A stretch of DNA of 64,000 bases. It comes from SIG622 sp045600125 (GTDB taxonomy: Bacteria > Bacillota > Clostridia > Oscillospirales > CAG-382). The position numbers and the translations under genes are program-made. Within the stretch, counting starts at the first letter, position 1. The number at the start of each line of letters is the position of its first letter. Shown here one piece after another: positions 7,729-15,385 of this stretch. The DNA is taken from NCBI GenBank assembly GCA_045600125.1, contig JAZRXH010000119.1:5374-69373 (forward strand), given 5' to 3'. A model generated the notes under the pieces. The model had not been told where the DNA came from and ran no database searches. It worked only from the letters and a program-made list of their open reading frames with translations.

Positions 7729-8532
7729 ATGTTCTTTTACCCCGAATTCATTTTCATTCTCGCCGCCATTGCCCTTGTCTGCCTTGTCGGCTTTAAGAAA
7801 TACGTATGGTTCATCTCGGTGGGCTACGGCTTTTCCATCAGCGCCGCAGGCGTGTGCCTTGCGGTGCTGTACCGGAAGCAGCTCGGAGCGGGGCTGATTC
7901 TCTCCTCTCTGCTTCTCGTTCTGTACGGTCTGCGTCTCGGCGGCTTCCTGCTTCTTCGGGAAAAAAGAAGCCGCACCTACAACGCAAGGATGAAGACCGA
8001 AATATCCGACGGAAGCGGCATGAAGCTGTATTTGAAAATCCTTCTTTGGCTTTCCTGCACCGTGCTGTATTTCCTCATGACCTCGCCCCTCATCTACCGC
8101 TTTGCAAACGGTCGCAGAGACGACGGCTGTCTTTTCGCCGGGCTTTTCGTCATGCTGTGCGGCATCGTTCTGGAGGCGCTGTCCGACGCACAGAAGTCCC
8201 GTCTTAAAAAGAAAGCGCCCCGCCGCTTCTGCGACACGGGACTCTTCCGCCTTGTGCGCTGTCCGAACTACCTCGGAGAGCTGATCGTTTGGACGGGCGT
8301 CTTTATTTCCGGCTGTTCTGCACTTTGCGGGATCGGTCAGTGGACGGCGGCGATCGTGGGCTATCTCGGGATCGTCTACGTCATGTTCAGCGGAGCAAGG
8401 AGGCTCGAGCTCCGGCAGGACAGGACCTACGGTGAGGATGCGGAATACCGGGCGTACGCAGCCAAAACGCCGATCCTGCTCCCGCTCGTACCGCTTTACA
8501 GCGTGAAGAAATACAAGTGGCTCGTGGGCTGA
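7729..8532 (+). CDS. DUF1295 / steroid 5-alpha-reductase-like integral membrane protein
   Basis: The protein has 267 residues with about six or seven hydrophobic segments. The C-terminal half carries the family signature LFRLVRCPNYLGELIVW (about residues 175-191), followed by LELRQDRTYGEDAEYRAYAAKTP, which matches DUF1295 proteins related to steroid reductases and isoprenylcysteine methyltransferases. The cofactor would be NADPH or a methyl donor; the substrate is unknown. The ATG at 7729 is preferred over an upstream alternative because AAAGGAG lies 7 bases before it. It stands alone between galK's operon and the Gfo/Idh gene. Confidence 0.83.
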   Translation: MFFYPEFIFILAAIALVCLVGFKKYVWFISVGYGFSISAAGVCLAVLYRKQLGAGLILSSLLLVLYGLRLGGFLLLREKRSRTYNARMKTEISDGSGMKLYLKILLWLSCTVLYFLMTSPLIYRFANGRRDDGCLFAGLFVMLCGIVLEALSDAQKSRLKKKAPRRFCDTGLFRLVRCPNYLGELIVWTGVFISGCSALCGIGQWTAAIVGYLGIVYVMFSGARRLELRQDRTYGEDAEYRAYAAKTPILLPLVPLYSVKKYKWLVG

Positions 8533-8658
8533 GCGGTAAAGGAGCGCTTCCGGCACCTCCGTTTTTGCCGAAAGCGGCAAACGCTTTGAAGAATCGCCAA
8601 AAAAAGATGTACGCAATACCGAAAAAATGTAACAATACCTGATTTTGCGCAAAAAGGC

Positions 8659-8687
8659 TTGCAATTTGCGCCGCTTTGCGTTATAAT
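8659..8687 (+). promoter_or_regulatory. Promoter for the Gfo/Idh/MocA gene
   Basis: TTGCAA (8659-8664), 17 bases, TATAAT (8682-8687), about 95 bases before the ATG at 8782. Confidence 0.8.
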
Positions 8688-8781
8688 GTATGTGGTTGAA
8701 TGTGCGGTTTTGCGGCACAGCCATTGAAAAGGCACAAAAGGGACGTATCGACCCCCAAGTGCGAAAGGACGGACAGACACT

Positions 8782-9855
8782 ATGAGCAATGTAAGAAAGA
8801 CGAAGCACAATCTTTGTGTGATCGGTTACGGCGGAATGGGCGGCGGCTTCCATGTGAAGAACGCTCTTACCAGCGACGTTGTCAATCTCGCCGGAATCTA
8901 CGATATTGACCCCGCAAAGCGGGAAAAGGCAAGACAGAACGGCATAAAGGCTTACGAATCTCTTGAAGAGGTTCTTGCCGACAAGTCGGTGGATCTCTGC
9001 ACCGTAGCGATTCCCAACGACGCCCACAAGGACACCGTCGTAAAGTGTCTTCTCGGCGGCAAGAACGTGATCTGCGAAAAGCCGGTGGCTCTTTCCAGCG
9101 CCGAGCTTTCGGAAATGATCGAGGCGTCGAAGAAGTCCGGCAAGCTCTTCACGGTCCATCAGAACCGCCGTTGGGACGTGGACTTCCTCGCCATGAAGAA
9201 GATCCACGACAGCGGAGAGATCGGCAGGATCTTCAACATCGAGTCCCGTATCCACGGCTCGAGAGGCATCCCCAGCGACTGGCGGCGCGAAAAGGAACAC
9301 GGCGGCGGTATGCTTCTGGACTGGGGCGTGCATCTGATCGACCAGATTCTCCGGATCTACACCGAAAAGATCGAAAAGGTCTACTGCCGTTTCGATTATA
9401 TCACCGAGACCGAAGTGGACGACGGCATCCAGCTGTACATCTACTTTGAAGGCGGTGCAAGAGCCTACGTGGAGGTCGGCACCTACAACTTCATTGCTCT
9501 TCCACGGTTCTATATGCAGGGCGAAAAGGGAACGGCGCTCATCACCGACTGGCGTGAAAACGCAAAGGTGGTCAAGTGCAAGGCATGGCACGAGAGCGAC
9601 GTCCTCCCCGTAGAGACCGCCGCAGGTCTCACCAAGACCATGGCGCCCCGGGACGAGATCACTACCGATACCTATGAGATCGACCGCCCGAAGTCGGACG
9701 TCCATGACTTCTACCGCAACGTCTGCGCCGCTATCGACGGCAGGGAAACACAGCTCGTTACCCACGAGCAGGTCATGAGAGTCTTTAAGGTCATGGAAGC
9801 CGCCTGCGAGTCTGCCCACACCGGCAGGCCCGTGCTTTTCCCCGAGAAGCTTTAA
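8782..9855 (+). CDS. Gfo/Idh/MocA family NAD(P)-dependent oxidoreductase
   Basis: The 357-residue protein has an N-terminal Rossmann fold (CVIGYGGMGGGFH, about residues 12-24) and the family's EKPVAL motif (catalytic lysine, near residue 99). The C-terminal domain contains GGGMLLDWGVHLIDQ, which supplies the conserved D and H. Such enzymes oxidise sugars, inositols or amino sugars; the substrate cannot be told from sequence. It has its own promoter and is followed by a palindromic repeat. Given the glycosidases elsewhere in the window, a sugar substrate is plausible but unproven. Confidence 0.92.
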   Translation: MSNVRKTKHNLCVIGYGGMGGGFHVKNALTSDVVNLAGIYDIDPAKREKARQNGIKAYESLEEVLADKSVDLCTVAIPNDAHKDTVVKCLLGGKNVICEKPVALSSAELSEMIEASKKSGKLFTVHQNRRWDVDFLAMKKIHDSGEIGRIFNIESRIHGSRGIPSDWRREKEHGGGMLLDWGVHLIDQILRIYTEKIEKVYCRFDYITETEVDDGIQLYIYFEGGARAYVEVGTYNFIALPRFYMQGEKGTALITDWRENAKVVKCKAWHESDVLPVETAAGLTKTMAPRDEITTDTYEIDRPKSDVHDFYRNVCAAIDGRETQLVTHEQVMRVFKVMEAACESAHTGRPVLFPEKL

Positions 9856-9866
9856 ATGTTTATATA

Positions 9867-10010
9867 TGGGGGCTACTCGCCCCCATACCCCGTCGCCGCC
9901 TTTTGAAAAAGGCGGGCGAAAACTTTTACTCAGTGGCAGTCCGTTCGGACTGCCACGATTCTTTTTTAGATAAAGGGTCGTTGCCTACTGTCTGTTGCGG
10001 CAGCGGGAAG
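9867..10010. repeat. Palindromic repeat (head + GTGGCAGTCCG stem + tail)
   Basis: In forward order: GGGGGC-loop-GCCCCC head, CCGCC(T)n/(A)nGGCGG hairpin, a perfect 11-bp stem (GTGGCAGTCCG at 9933-9943, CGGACTGCCAC at 9946-9956), then TTGCCTACTGTCTGTTGCGGCA. It fills the gap between the two convergent genes. Confidence 0.85.
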
Positions 10011-10025
10011 CCCCCATAAATCAGG

Positions 10026-11387
10026 TTATTCTTCGAAAAGTCCCCTCATCCAGTAACGGGAGAAGACACAAAAGGTGCAGACGGCGGCACGGACGGCGTA
10101 GTCCGAGAAGAGGCCGATGATGAGTCCGTAGATACCGAGGCTCGTATATTTGACAAGGACGTAAGCCACGGGGATCCGGACGCACCAAGGTGCGAAGGTA
10201 TGGAAGAGCATGGTGATCACGGCGTGGCCCGTCGCCTTGAGCATCCCCTGCCCCGCCTGATAGCCGGTGGTGAGGGGGATCGAGAAGCACATGATCCGCA
10301 TGATGAACACACTGTCCGCAAGGAGCTTTGCATCGTTTTTGGCAAAAAGCGAACAGAGCGGCGTGGCAAAAAGGAAGCAGACCACCGCAAGGATGCCGAG
10401 AATGATCTGAGAAAGAATGTAAATGCCCTGACCGTAGCGCTTAGCGCCTTCCTTGTCCATTTCGCCCACCTTGTTGCCAACAAAGGTGACCTGCGCATTT
10501 TCCAGTCCGCCGGTAACACAGTAAAGAAGGTTAAGGATGTTGTTCTGCAGCTGATAGCCCGCAAGAGCCGAGGTCCCGAGCATCGCCGTGACCGACTGGA
10601 TGCCGAGGTACGCCACCTGAATGAAGAAGTCCGCCGCCATGGAGGGCGCTCCGATCTTCAGAAGCTCCCGCATGGCATACAGACACGGCTTTTCAAGACG
10701 GGTGATACGCACGATCCCCGCCTTCGGCGAAAGAATGTACAGAATTCTCGATACGCCGCCGAATATCGTCGAAATGAGGAACGCATAGGCGGGACCTTCG
10801 ATGCCGCTCTTTTTTACGACGATGAAAAAATAACACAGCGACAGGTTGATCAGATTGGATATAAGGGTGAGAATGAACGGCGTCTTTGCATCCTTTGCTC
10901 CCCGCAGAACGGAAGAAAGCGCAATGTCCATGGCAAGGAAGGGCATCGACGGGATGATGATGTGCAGATAACGACACGCCCTTATCCGGATCGCCTCCTC
11001 CGAGTTCTTGAAAAGGAAGCCGAGAAGTCCGTCCGCCCAGCCGAGGCTGAGGATCAGTGCGATAAGGCTGAGCCCGAGACAGAGATAGATTGCACTCATC
11101 GCAAAGACGTGTATCTTCTCTTTTTCGAGGGTGAGCCGCCTCGATATGCTTACGCTGGCGCCGATGGAAAGGCCAAGAAGCGTCTGCCGCAGGATGCCGA
11201 TGTACGTACTGGAAATGGATACCGCGCTGATGTCCACGGCGCCGAGATATCTTGCAATGAAGACCGTGCCGATGGTGGCGGAAAGGACGAGAAGCACCCT
11301 CTCGCCGATGGCGGGAATGGCGAACGTGAAGATCTCACGAAGAAATGCGGGCTCAAAGAAGCCCTTTTTGCTTTGTGCCGAAGTCAA
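10026..11387 (-). CDS. MATE family efflux transporter
   Basis: A multidrug-and-toxin-extrusion type exporter of 453 residues with twelve predicted membrane segments, driven by H+ or Na+. Recognisable parts are the N-terminal EIFTFAIPAIGERVLLVLS helix, LGAVDISAVSIS, and the repeat-2 helix APSMAADFFIQVAYLGIQS. The start codon is TTG at 11387 with AAGGTG 6 bases upstream; there is no better ATG near the N-terminus. It follows the araC-type gene by about 108 bases on the same strand, so the regulator may control it. The substrate is unknown. Confidence 0.9.
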   Translation of the reverse strand: MTSAQSKKGFFEPAFLREIFTFAIPAIGERVLLVLSATIGTVFIARYLGAVDISAVSISSTYIGILRQTLLGLSIGASVSISRRLTLEKEKIHVFAMSAIYLCLGLSLIALILSLGWADGLLGFLFKNSEEAIRIRACRYLHIIIPSMPFLAMDIALSSVLRGAKDAKTPFILTLISNLINLSLCYFFIVVKKSGIEGPAYAFLISTIFGGVSRILYILSPKAGIVRITRLEKPCLYAMRELLKIGAPSMAADFFIQVAYLGIQSVTAMLGTSALAGYQLQNNILNLLYCVTGGLENAQVTFVGNKVGEMDKEGAKRYGQGIYILSQIILGILAVVCFLFATPLCSLFAKNDAKLLADSVFIMRIMCFSIPLTTGYQAGQGMLKATGHAVITMLFHTFAPWCVRIPVAYVLVKYTSLGIYGLIIGLFSDYAVRAAVCTFCVFSRYWMRGLFEE

Positions 11388-11495
11388 TTTTTACACCTTT
11401 TTCTGCTTTGTCTGCGTTTGTTTTCCCGCCTGTGACGGTTTCTGCCTGCCTCTTTTGCGGCTGTCCCGCAATAAAGGGGATGAACGGTTTTGTCC

Positions 11496-12383
11496 TTACG
11501 TTTCCGTCCCTTCCGGAGCGCTGCTTCCGGAGCGGCGAAAATCCGCCGGGGTCTTTCCCACGTGGGCACGGAAGGATTTGACGAAATGAGGCACGTCGGT
11601 AAAGCCCACGGCAAAAGCCACCTCGGATACCGACATATTACTGCAAAGAAGGAGGTTCTTGGCGGCGCTGATGCGGCAGTCCACGAGAAAGCCGTGGAGC
11701 GTCATGCCGGTCTCCTCCCGGAAAATGCGGTTCAGATGCACCGGATGGAAGTTGAATTCCTCCCCCAGTGCCTCGTAGCTCAGATCCTCTTCGTATTTCG
11801 TCTGGATGAACCTGATCAGCTCGGTGACGAGGAAGGTGCTTCCGCTGCCGCTCTCCTCGGTGTTCTCGGCGGAAATGACCATCTTGACGATGACCGTTTT
11901 GAGAAGCGACGAAGCCAGCGCCTCCCGGGAGGGGCTTCTTGTGTTGAAGGCGTGGGTGATCTCCCAGAAGCTCTCCTCCAGACTCTGCCGGTTCTGCAGT
12001 ACCATCGGAGAATTCAGGCACGGCGTCTTCGGGAAACCCACATCCGCCTCGAAGGGCGTCACGGTACAGCCGATGCCGAGAGGAACGGAGGATTTATAGG
12101 CAGCCCGGAAGTCCATTGTGAAATCGAAATTCAGCGGGATGTGCTTCACGTCCCCGCAGGGGCGCCACTTATAGACCGTGCCGGAGGGGATGTAGATCAC
12201 CGTGCCCCGGTCGAAGGGGTATTCGGTGCCGGAGATACCTATCTTCCCGCAGCCCTTCACGATGTAAAAGATCCGCTGATCTCTGGCGCACAGGGCTTTG
12301 AATATGTACTTGTTGCTTTTTGTAAAGGTAAAGCAGCTCGTGCTTCGAAGATACGGGGTCACGTTTTCAAGGGTAAGCTCCAC
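11496..12383 (-). CDS. AraC family transcriptional regulator
   Basis: The protein is about 295 residues long. The N-terminal half is a cupin-like ligand domain (GISGTEYPFDRGTVIYIPSG). The C-terminal 100 residues hold the two helix-turn-helix motifs of AraC (SYEALGEEFNFHPVHLNRIFR and VSEVAFAVGFTDVPHFVKSF, ending GKTPADFRR). The GTG at 12383 is preferred because AGGGGGG lies 7-8 bases upstream; an in-frame TTG 24 bases earlier lacks a site. A promoter with a palindrome in its spacer lies about 55 bases upstream, which suggests autoregulation. The downstream MATE gene and sugar genes elsewhere are candidate targets. Confidence 0.9.
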   Translation of the reverse strand: MELTLENVTPYLRSTSCFTFTKSNKYIFKALCARDQRIFYIVKGCGKIGISGTEYPFDRGTVIYIPSGTVYKWRPCGDVKHIPLNFDFTMDFRAAYKSSVPLGIGCTVTPFEADVGFPKTPCLNSPMVLQNRQSLEESFWEITHAFNTRSPSREALASSLLKTVIVKMVISAENTEESGSGSTFLVTELIRFIQTKYEEDLSYEALGEEFNFHPVHLNRIFREETGMTLHGFLVDCRISAAKNLLLCSNMSVSEVAFAVGFTDVPHFVKSFRAHVGKTPADFRRSGSSAPEGTET

Positions 12384-12436
12384 CGTGTTTTCCCCCCTTT
12401 TTTTCAAGTCGTTCCAAGTTAAGTATTATACAGCAA

Positions 12437-12466
12437 ATTATAATCCCTGCATAGGGATTTTGTCAA
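12437..12466 (-). promoter_or_regulatory. araC-type promoter with palindromic operator in the spacer
   Basis: On the minus strand TTGACA (12466-12461) and TATAAT (12442-12437) are 18 bases apart. The spacer is almost entirely a perfect inverted repeat, AATCCCT (12442-12448) and AGGGATT (12453-12459) around GCAT. A protein bound there would occlude RNA polymerase. Confidence 0.75.
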
Positions 12467-12513
12467 TATATACTTGTGTTTTCCAAACATTTTTCCGTTA
12501 TTCCCGGGAAATC

Positions 12514-12552
12514 TTCAAAAAAAGTGCGCCGTCCATTGCCATGGAGCACTTT
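12514..12552 (-). terminator. Terminator for the HIT-phosphoribosyltransferase operon
   Basis: On the minus strand AAAGTGC (12552-12546) pairs with GCACTTT (12527-12521), with an inner TCCAT/ATGGA stem, followed by a T-run. It lies about 170 bases past the stop of the phosphoribosyltransferase gene. Confidence 0.6.
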
Positions 12553-12719
12553 CTTTCCGGCATCGGCGCGGGGCGCTTCCGGAACGGATGGAAGAAACAG
12601 AACAAAGCAAATTCGCAGACAAAGAAAGACCGCCGGGGAATTGTCTCTCCGACGATCCTTTGTCTTTTTCACTTTTTGACCTTTGCCTCTTTCGGGGCTT
12701 TCCCGAAAAATCGCCTTTA

Positions 12720-13265
12720 TCAGTCGTGGAAGAAAAGCGGAAGCTCCTCGAGGAAGAGGATATCGTCCCGCTTTGCGGCGTCGCCCTCGGCGAGGATCGC
12801 CATTCTGCCGCAGATGCTGCCGCCTGCCTGCTCGACCAGCTTTTCAATGGCGGTAAGGGATTCGCCGGTGGAGATCACGTCGTCCACGATGAGGACCCGC
12901 TTTCCCTTCATGAGCTTTGCGTCCTCGCCGTCAAGATAGAGCGTCTGGGTGTGCTGGGTGGTGATGGAATTCACCGTCACCGAAAGGGGATCTACCATGT
13001 AGACCTTGAGTCCCTTGCGGGCGATGATGTGGCGCTTGTCGCCGTGCTGGCGCGCCATTTCGTGGATGAGCGGGATGCCCTTTGCCTCGGCGGTCACAAG
13101 GTAATCGTATTCGGGAGCGATCTTCAGAAGCTCTCTTGCGCACGCTTCGGTGAGCTCTACGTCGCCGAGGATGACGAAGCCCGCAATATCGAGCCTGTCG
13201 CTGACGGCACAGATGGGAAGCTGTCTTTCAAGACCCGCCACCTTCAGTGTATAATAGTTCGGCAT
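12720..13265 (-). CDS. Purine (adenine-type) phosphoribosyltransferase family protein
   Basis: Type I phosphoribosyltransferases condense a purine base with PRPP to give the nucleotide in the cytoplasmic salvage pathway. The 181-residue protein carries the PRPP-binding signature VLIVDDVISTGES (about residues 126-138) and the upstream DYLVTAEAKGIPLIHEMA loop typical of Apt/Xpt relatives. Its length and the HIIARKGLKVY segment resemble the longer Apt-like subgroup rather than canonical Apt (about 170 residues), so the base specificity is uncertain. The ATG at 13265 has an AAAGGA site about 12 bases upstream; a longer frame exists but has no better start. It follows the HIT gene by 48 bases. Confidence 0.85.
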   Translation of the reverse strand: MPNYYTLKVAGLERQLPICAVSDRLDIAGFVILGDVELTEACARELLKIAPEYDYLVTAEAKGIPLIHEMARQHGDKRHIIARKGLKVYMVDPLSVTVNSITTQHTQTLYLDGEDAKLMKGKRVLIVDDVISTGESLTAIEKLVEQAGGSICGRMAILAEGDAAKRDDILFLEELPLFFHD

Positions 13266-13313
13266 ATCTTTTTCAGTCCTTTCAGAAGTTTTGACAAGGC
13301 AAGGCAAGCCCTG

Positions 13314-13652
13314 TTACGCCATTTTTTCGGGGAGCTTCGTCCCGCCGAGAATGTGGAAGTGCAGATGCTTTACCGACTGACAGCCGTCCTCGCCGCAGTT
13401 GGTGATGACACGGTAGCCGTTCGTAAGACCTGCCGCCTTGGCGATCTCGGGGATCTTCTCGAAAATGTGCTTCACGTAGTCGGAATTGTCGGCGCTGACG
13501 AAATCACAGCTCTCGATGTGGAGCTTGGGGATCACCAGCACGTGTACCGGCGCCATGGGATTTATGTCCTTGAAGGCGAGGATCTTATCGTCCTCGTATA
13601 CCTTTGTCGAAGGGATGTCGCCCTTCGCGATCATGCAGAAAATGCAGTCCAT
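13314..13652 (-). CDS. HIT family nucleotide-binding hydrolase (HinT-like)
   Basis: The 112-residue histidine-triad protein acts on purine nucleoside phosphoramidates or related adenylated compounds. The catalytic triad is H96-x-H98-x-H100 in VKHLHFHILGG. The N-terminal CIFC pair (C3, C6) with later histidines is the usual zinc site, and the INPMAPVHVLVIPK strand pair is typical. It is the first gene of a two-gene operon with the phosphoribosyltransferase, with a promoter about 70 bases upstream. Confidence 0.95.
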   Translation of the reverse strand: MDCIFCMIAKGDIPSTKVYEDDKILAFKDINPMAPVHVLVIPKLHIESCDFVSADNSDYVKHIFEKIPEIAKAAGLTNGYRVITNCGEDGCQSVKHLHFHILGGTKLPEKMA

Positions 13653-13723
13653 TGATTTGTCCTCCGTCTTGTTTCTTTCGGCTTCGGAAACCGTGTTTCC
13701 GCTGAGCCCTTTTTTATGCGTCT

Positions 13724-13752
13724 ATTTTATCACGGACTTTCGGAATTGTCAA
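13724..13752 (-). promoter_or_regulatory. Promoter for the HIT operon
   Basis: Minus-strand TTGACA (13752-13747), 17 bases, TAAAAT (13729-13724). Confidence 0.78.
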
Positions 13753-13762
13753 GTTCCCCCGG

Positions 13763-13795
13763 AAAAAACGGGAGAGGCCGAAAACGGCTTCCCCC
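13763..13795 (-). terminator. Terminator of the parA gene
   Basis: On the minus strand a GGGGGAAGCCG/CGGCCTCTCCCG hairpin is followed by TTTTTT, about 25 bases past the parA stop and just upstream of the HIT promoter. Confidence 0.75.
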
Positions 13796-13820
13796 GACTT
13801 TTCTTTTTTTCTTTTTTTTC

Positions 13821-14591
13821 TTATTTCTTTATGAGTTCCTTTGCGATCTCAAGATACGCCGTTGCACCCTTGGAGTACTTTTCGTAGTACAGCGCCGGCA
13901 TTCCGTAGGAGGGAGCCTCCGAGAGCTTGACGTTTCTCGGCACCGGCACCTTGAAGAGCTTCCCGGGGAAGTGCTTCTTGATCTCCTCCAGCACCTGCAA
14001 AGAAAGATTCAGTCTGCCGTCGAACATGGTGATGATCACGCCGATGAGCTCCAGCTCGGGGTTATAAAGGCGCTTCACCTGCCCGATGGTCATGGTGAGC
14101 TGGGTAAGCCCCTCGAGGGCGTAGTATTCGCACTGCATGGGGACGATGACGCCGTCGGCGGCGCACAGCGAGTTGATGGTCAGAAGCCCCAGCGACGGCG
14201 GGCAGTCGATGAATATGTAGTCGTACAGACTGCGCAGAGGCGTCAGCGCCGTTCTCAGCTTATATTCCCTCTCCGGCACGTCCACCAGCTCCAGCTCCGC
14301 ACCCGCAAGGGCGATGTTGGAGGGCAGAATATCCAGATTTTTGAATTCGGTCTTCTTGATGATCTTCTCGGGCTCGGTCAGATTGATGAGAGCGTCGTAC
14401 ACCGAAAGGCTGTTCCTTTTGGAAACGCCCACGCCGCTGGTTGTGTTGCCCTGAGGATCCAGATCCACCAGAAGCACCTTCTTCCCGAGAGCCCCCACGC
14501 TCGCCGCAAGGTTCACGGCGGAGGTGGTTTTGCCTACGCCGCCCTTCTGATTGGCGAAGGCGAGAATTTTACAGTATCCGGTTTTATTCAA
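13821..14591 (-). CDS. ParA/Soj-type chromosome partitioning ATPase
   Basis: This deviant Walker ATPase binds DNA as an ATP dimer and positions DNA or other cargo. The 256-residue protein has the deviant Walker A motif KGGVGKTT (residues 16-23), Walker A' DLDPQGNTTSGVG, Walker B IFIDCPPSLG and the signature VPRNVKLSEAPSYG typical of Soj. The start is taken as TTG at 14591, because AAAGGAAG sits 7 bases upstream; a TTG 18 bases earlier overlaps that site. No parB or gidA/gidB neighbour is present, unlike the usual origin-proximal soj. The gene has its own promoter about 400 bases upstream and its own terminator. Confidence 0.9.
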   Translation of the reverse strand: MNKTGYCKILAFANQKGGVGKTTSAVNLAASVGALGKKVLLVDLDPQGNTTSGVGVSKRNSLSVYDALINLTEPEKIIKKTEFKNLDILPSNIALAGAELELVDVPEREYKLRTALTPLRSLYDYIFIDCPPSLGLLTINSLCAADGVIVPMQCEYYALEGLTQLTMTIGQVKRLYNPELELIGVIITMFDGRLNLSLQVLEEIKKHFPGKLFKVPVPRNVKLSEAPSYGMPALYYEKYSKGATAYLEIAKELIKK

Positions 14592-14996
14592 AACGTTTCT
14601 TCCTTTCAAAAGTCAAAAGGTCCCGCCGATAAAGGCGGCAAAAAGGCGGCGGTACGGCAAAAGTGCGTGCCTGCCATCCCGGGTGAGCCGTATGCGGAAA
14701 CAGATGACGGTATATCGCAGCTTGCAAATGACAAAGGATCGGAAAGCCGGTTCATAGGACCCGGAAAGACATCGCACCCTCTTTTCGGGAAGTACGATTC
14801 TGCTTTTTTGCCCTCTCTTCTCCCTTTCGGGTCCGGAAGGCAGAGAAAAACGGCGATATCCCCGGTATTTTCGGCAAAAATGCGGTGAAAAAAATACGTC
14901 AGTCCGAAAAAAATAAGGACTGCCATAAAACGATCCGTAAAAATGGCGGGCAAAGCCGTAACGGCTTTTCTCCGGACAGAGAACCCCGCAAACGGT

Positions 14997-15025
14997 ATTG
15001 TATCACAGTTTTGCCGTTTTGTCAA
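14997..15025 (-). promoter_or_regulatory. Promoter for parA, long leader
   Basis: Minus-strand TTGACA (15025-15020), 17 bases, TACAAT (15002-14997). The transcript would have a leader of about 400 bases before the parA start. Confidence 0.75.
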
Positions 15026-15385
15026 TTCAGAACCGCTTTCTTCTCCGAAGGGCTTTTGACGCATGGAATTGTGGTCATCGGCGCTTTCTTTCGCCATTTT
15101 TGTCTACATTTTGTGGTTCGGCGGCAAATTTTGTTTTTCGGCGGGAAATGTAACAAAAAAATTCTACATTTTGACTAAAAATCGGAAGGCGCCGCTTTTT
15201 CTGCCCTTTTCACCTTGCAAGAAAGGGACGGAAAAAGGAACTCCCCTTCCCGTAAAGCTTCTCAAAACGGGAAAAGCATAAAGGAAAAAGACGGCACATA
15301 TACTGTCACGGCGGCTCGGCGTTTCGGGATCGTGCGCCGCACGCAGCCCTGAAAAAGAATGCAGGAAAGGAAAAGGAAAAGTGAG
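15026..15385. other. Intergenic region upstream of spoIIP
   Basis: No gene is supported here. The motif TCTACATTTTG occurs twice, at 15103 and 15163, exactly 60 bases apart, and could be a binding site upstream of spoIIP. I could not identify a convincing sporulation-sigma promoter by eye. Confidence 0.35.

Noticed and set aside
6979..9819. 946-codon minus-strand open frame spanning several genes
   Set aside because: It runs across galK's end, a membrane protein, an intergenic promoter and the Gfo/Idh gene; all of those are well supported on the plus strand.
14606..15097. 163-codon minus-strand frame within the parA leader
   Set aside because: Its proposed start precedes the parA promoter and the later ATG lacks a ribosome site; treated as leader.
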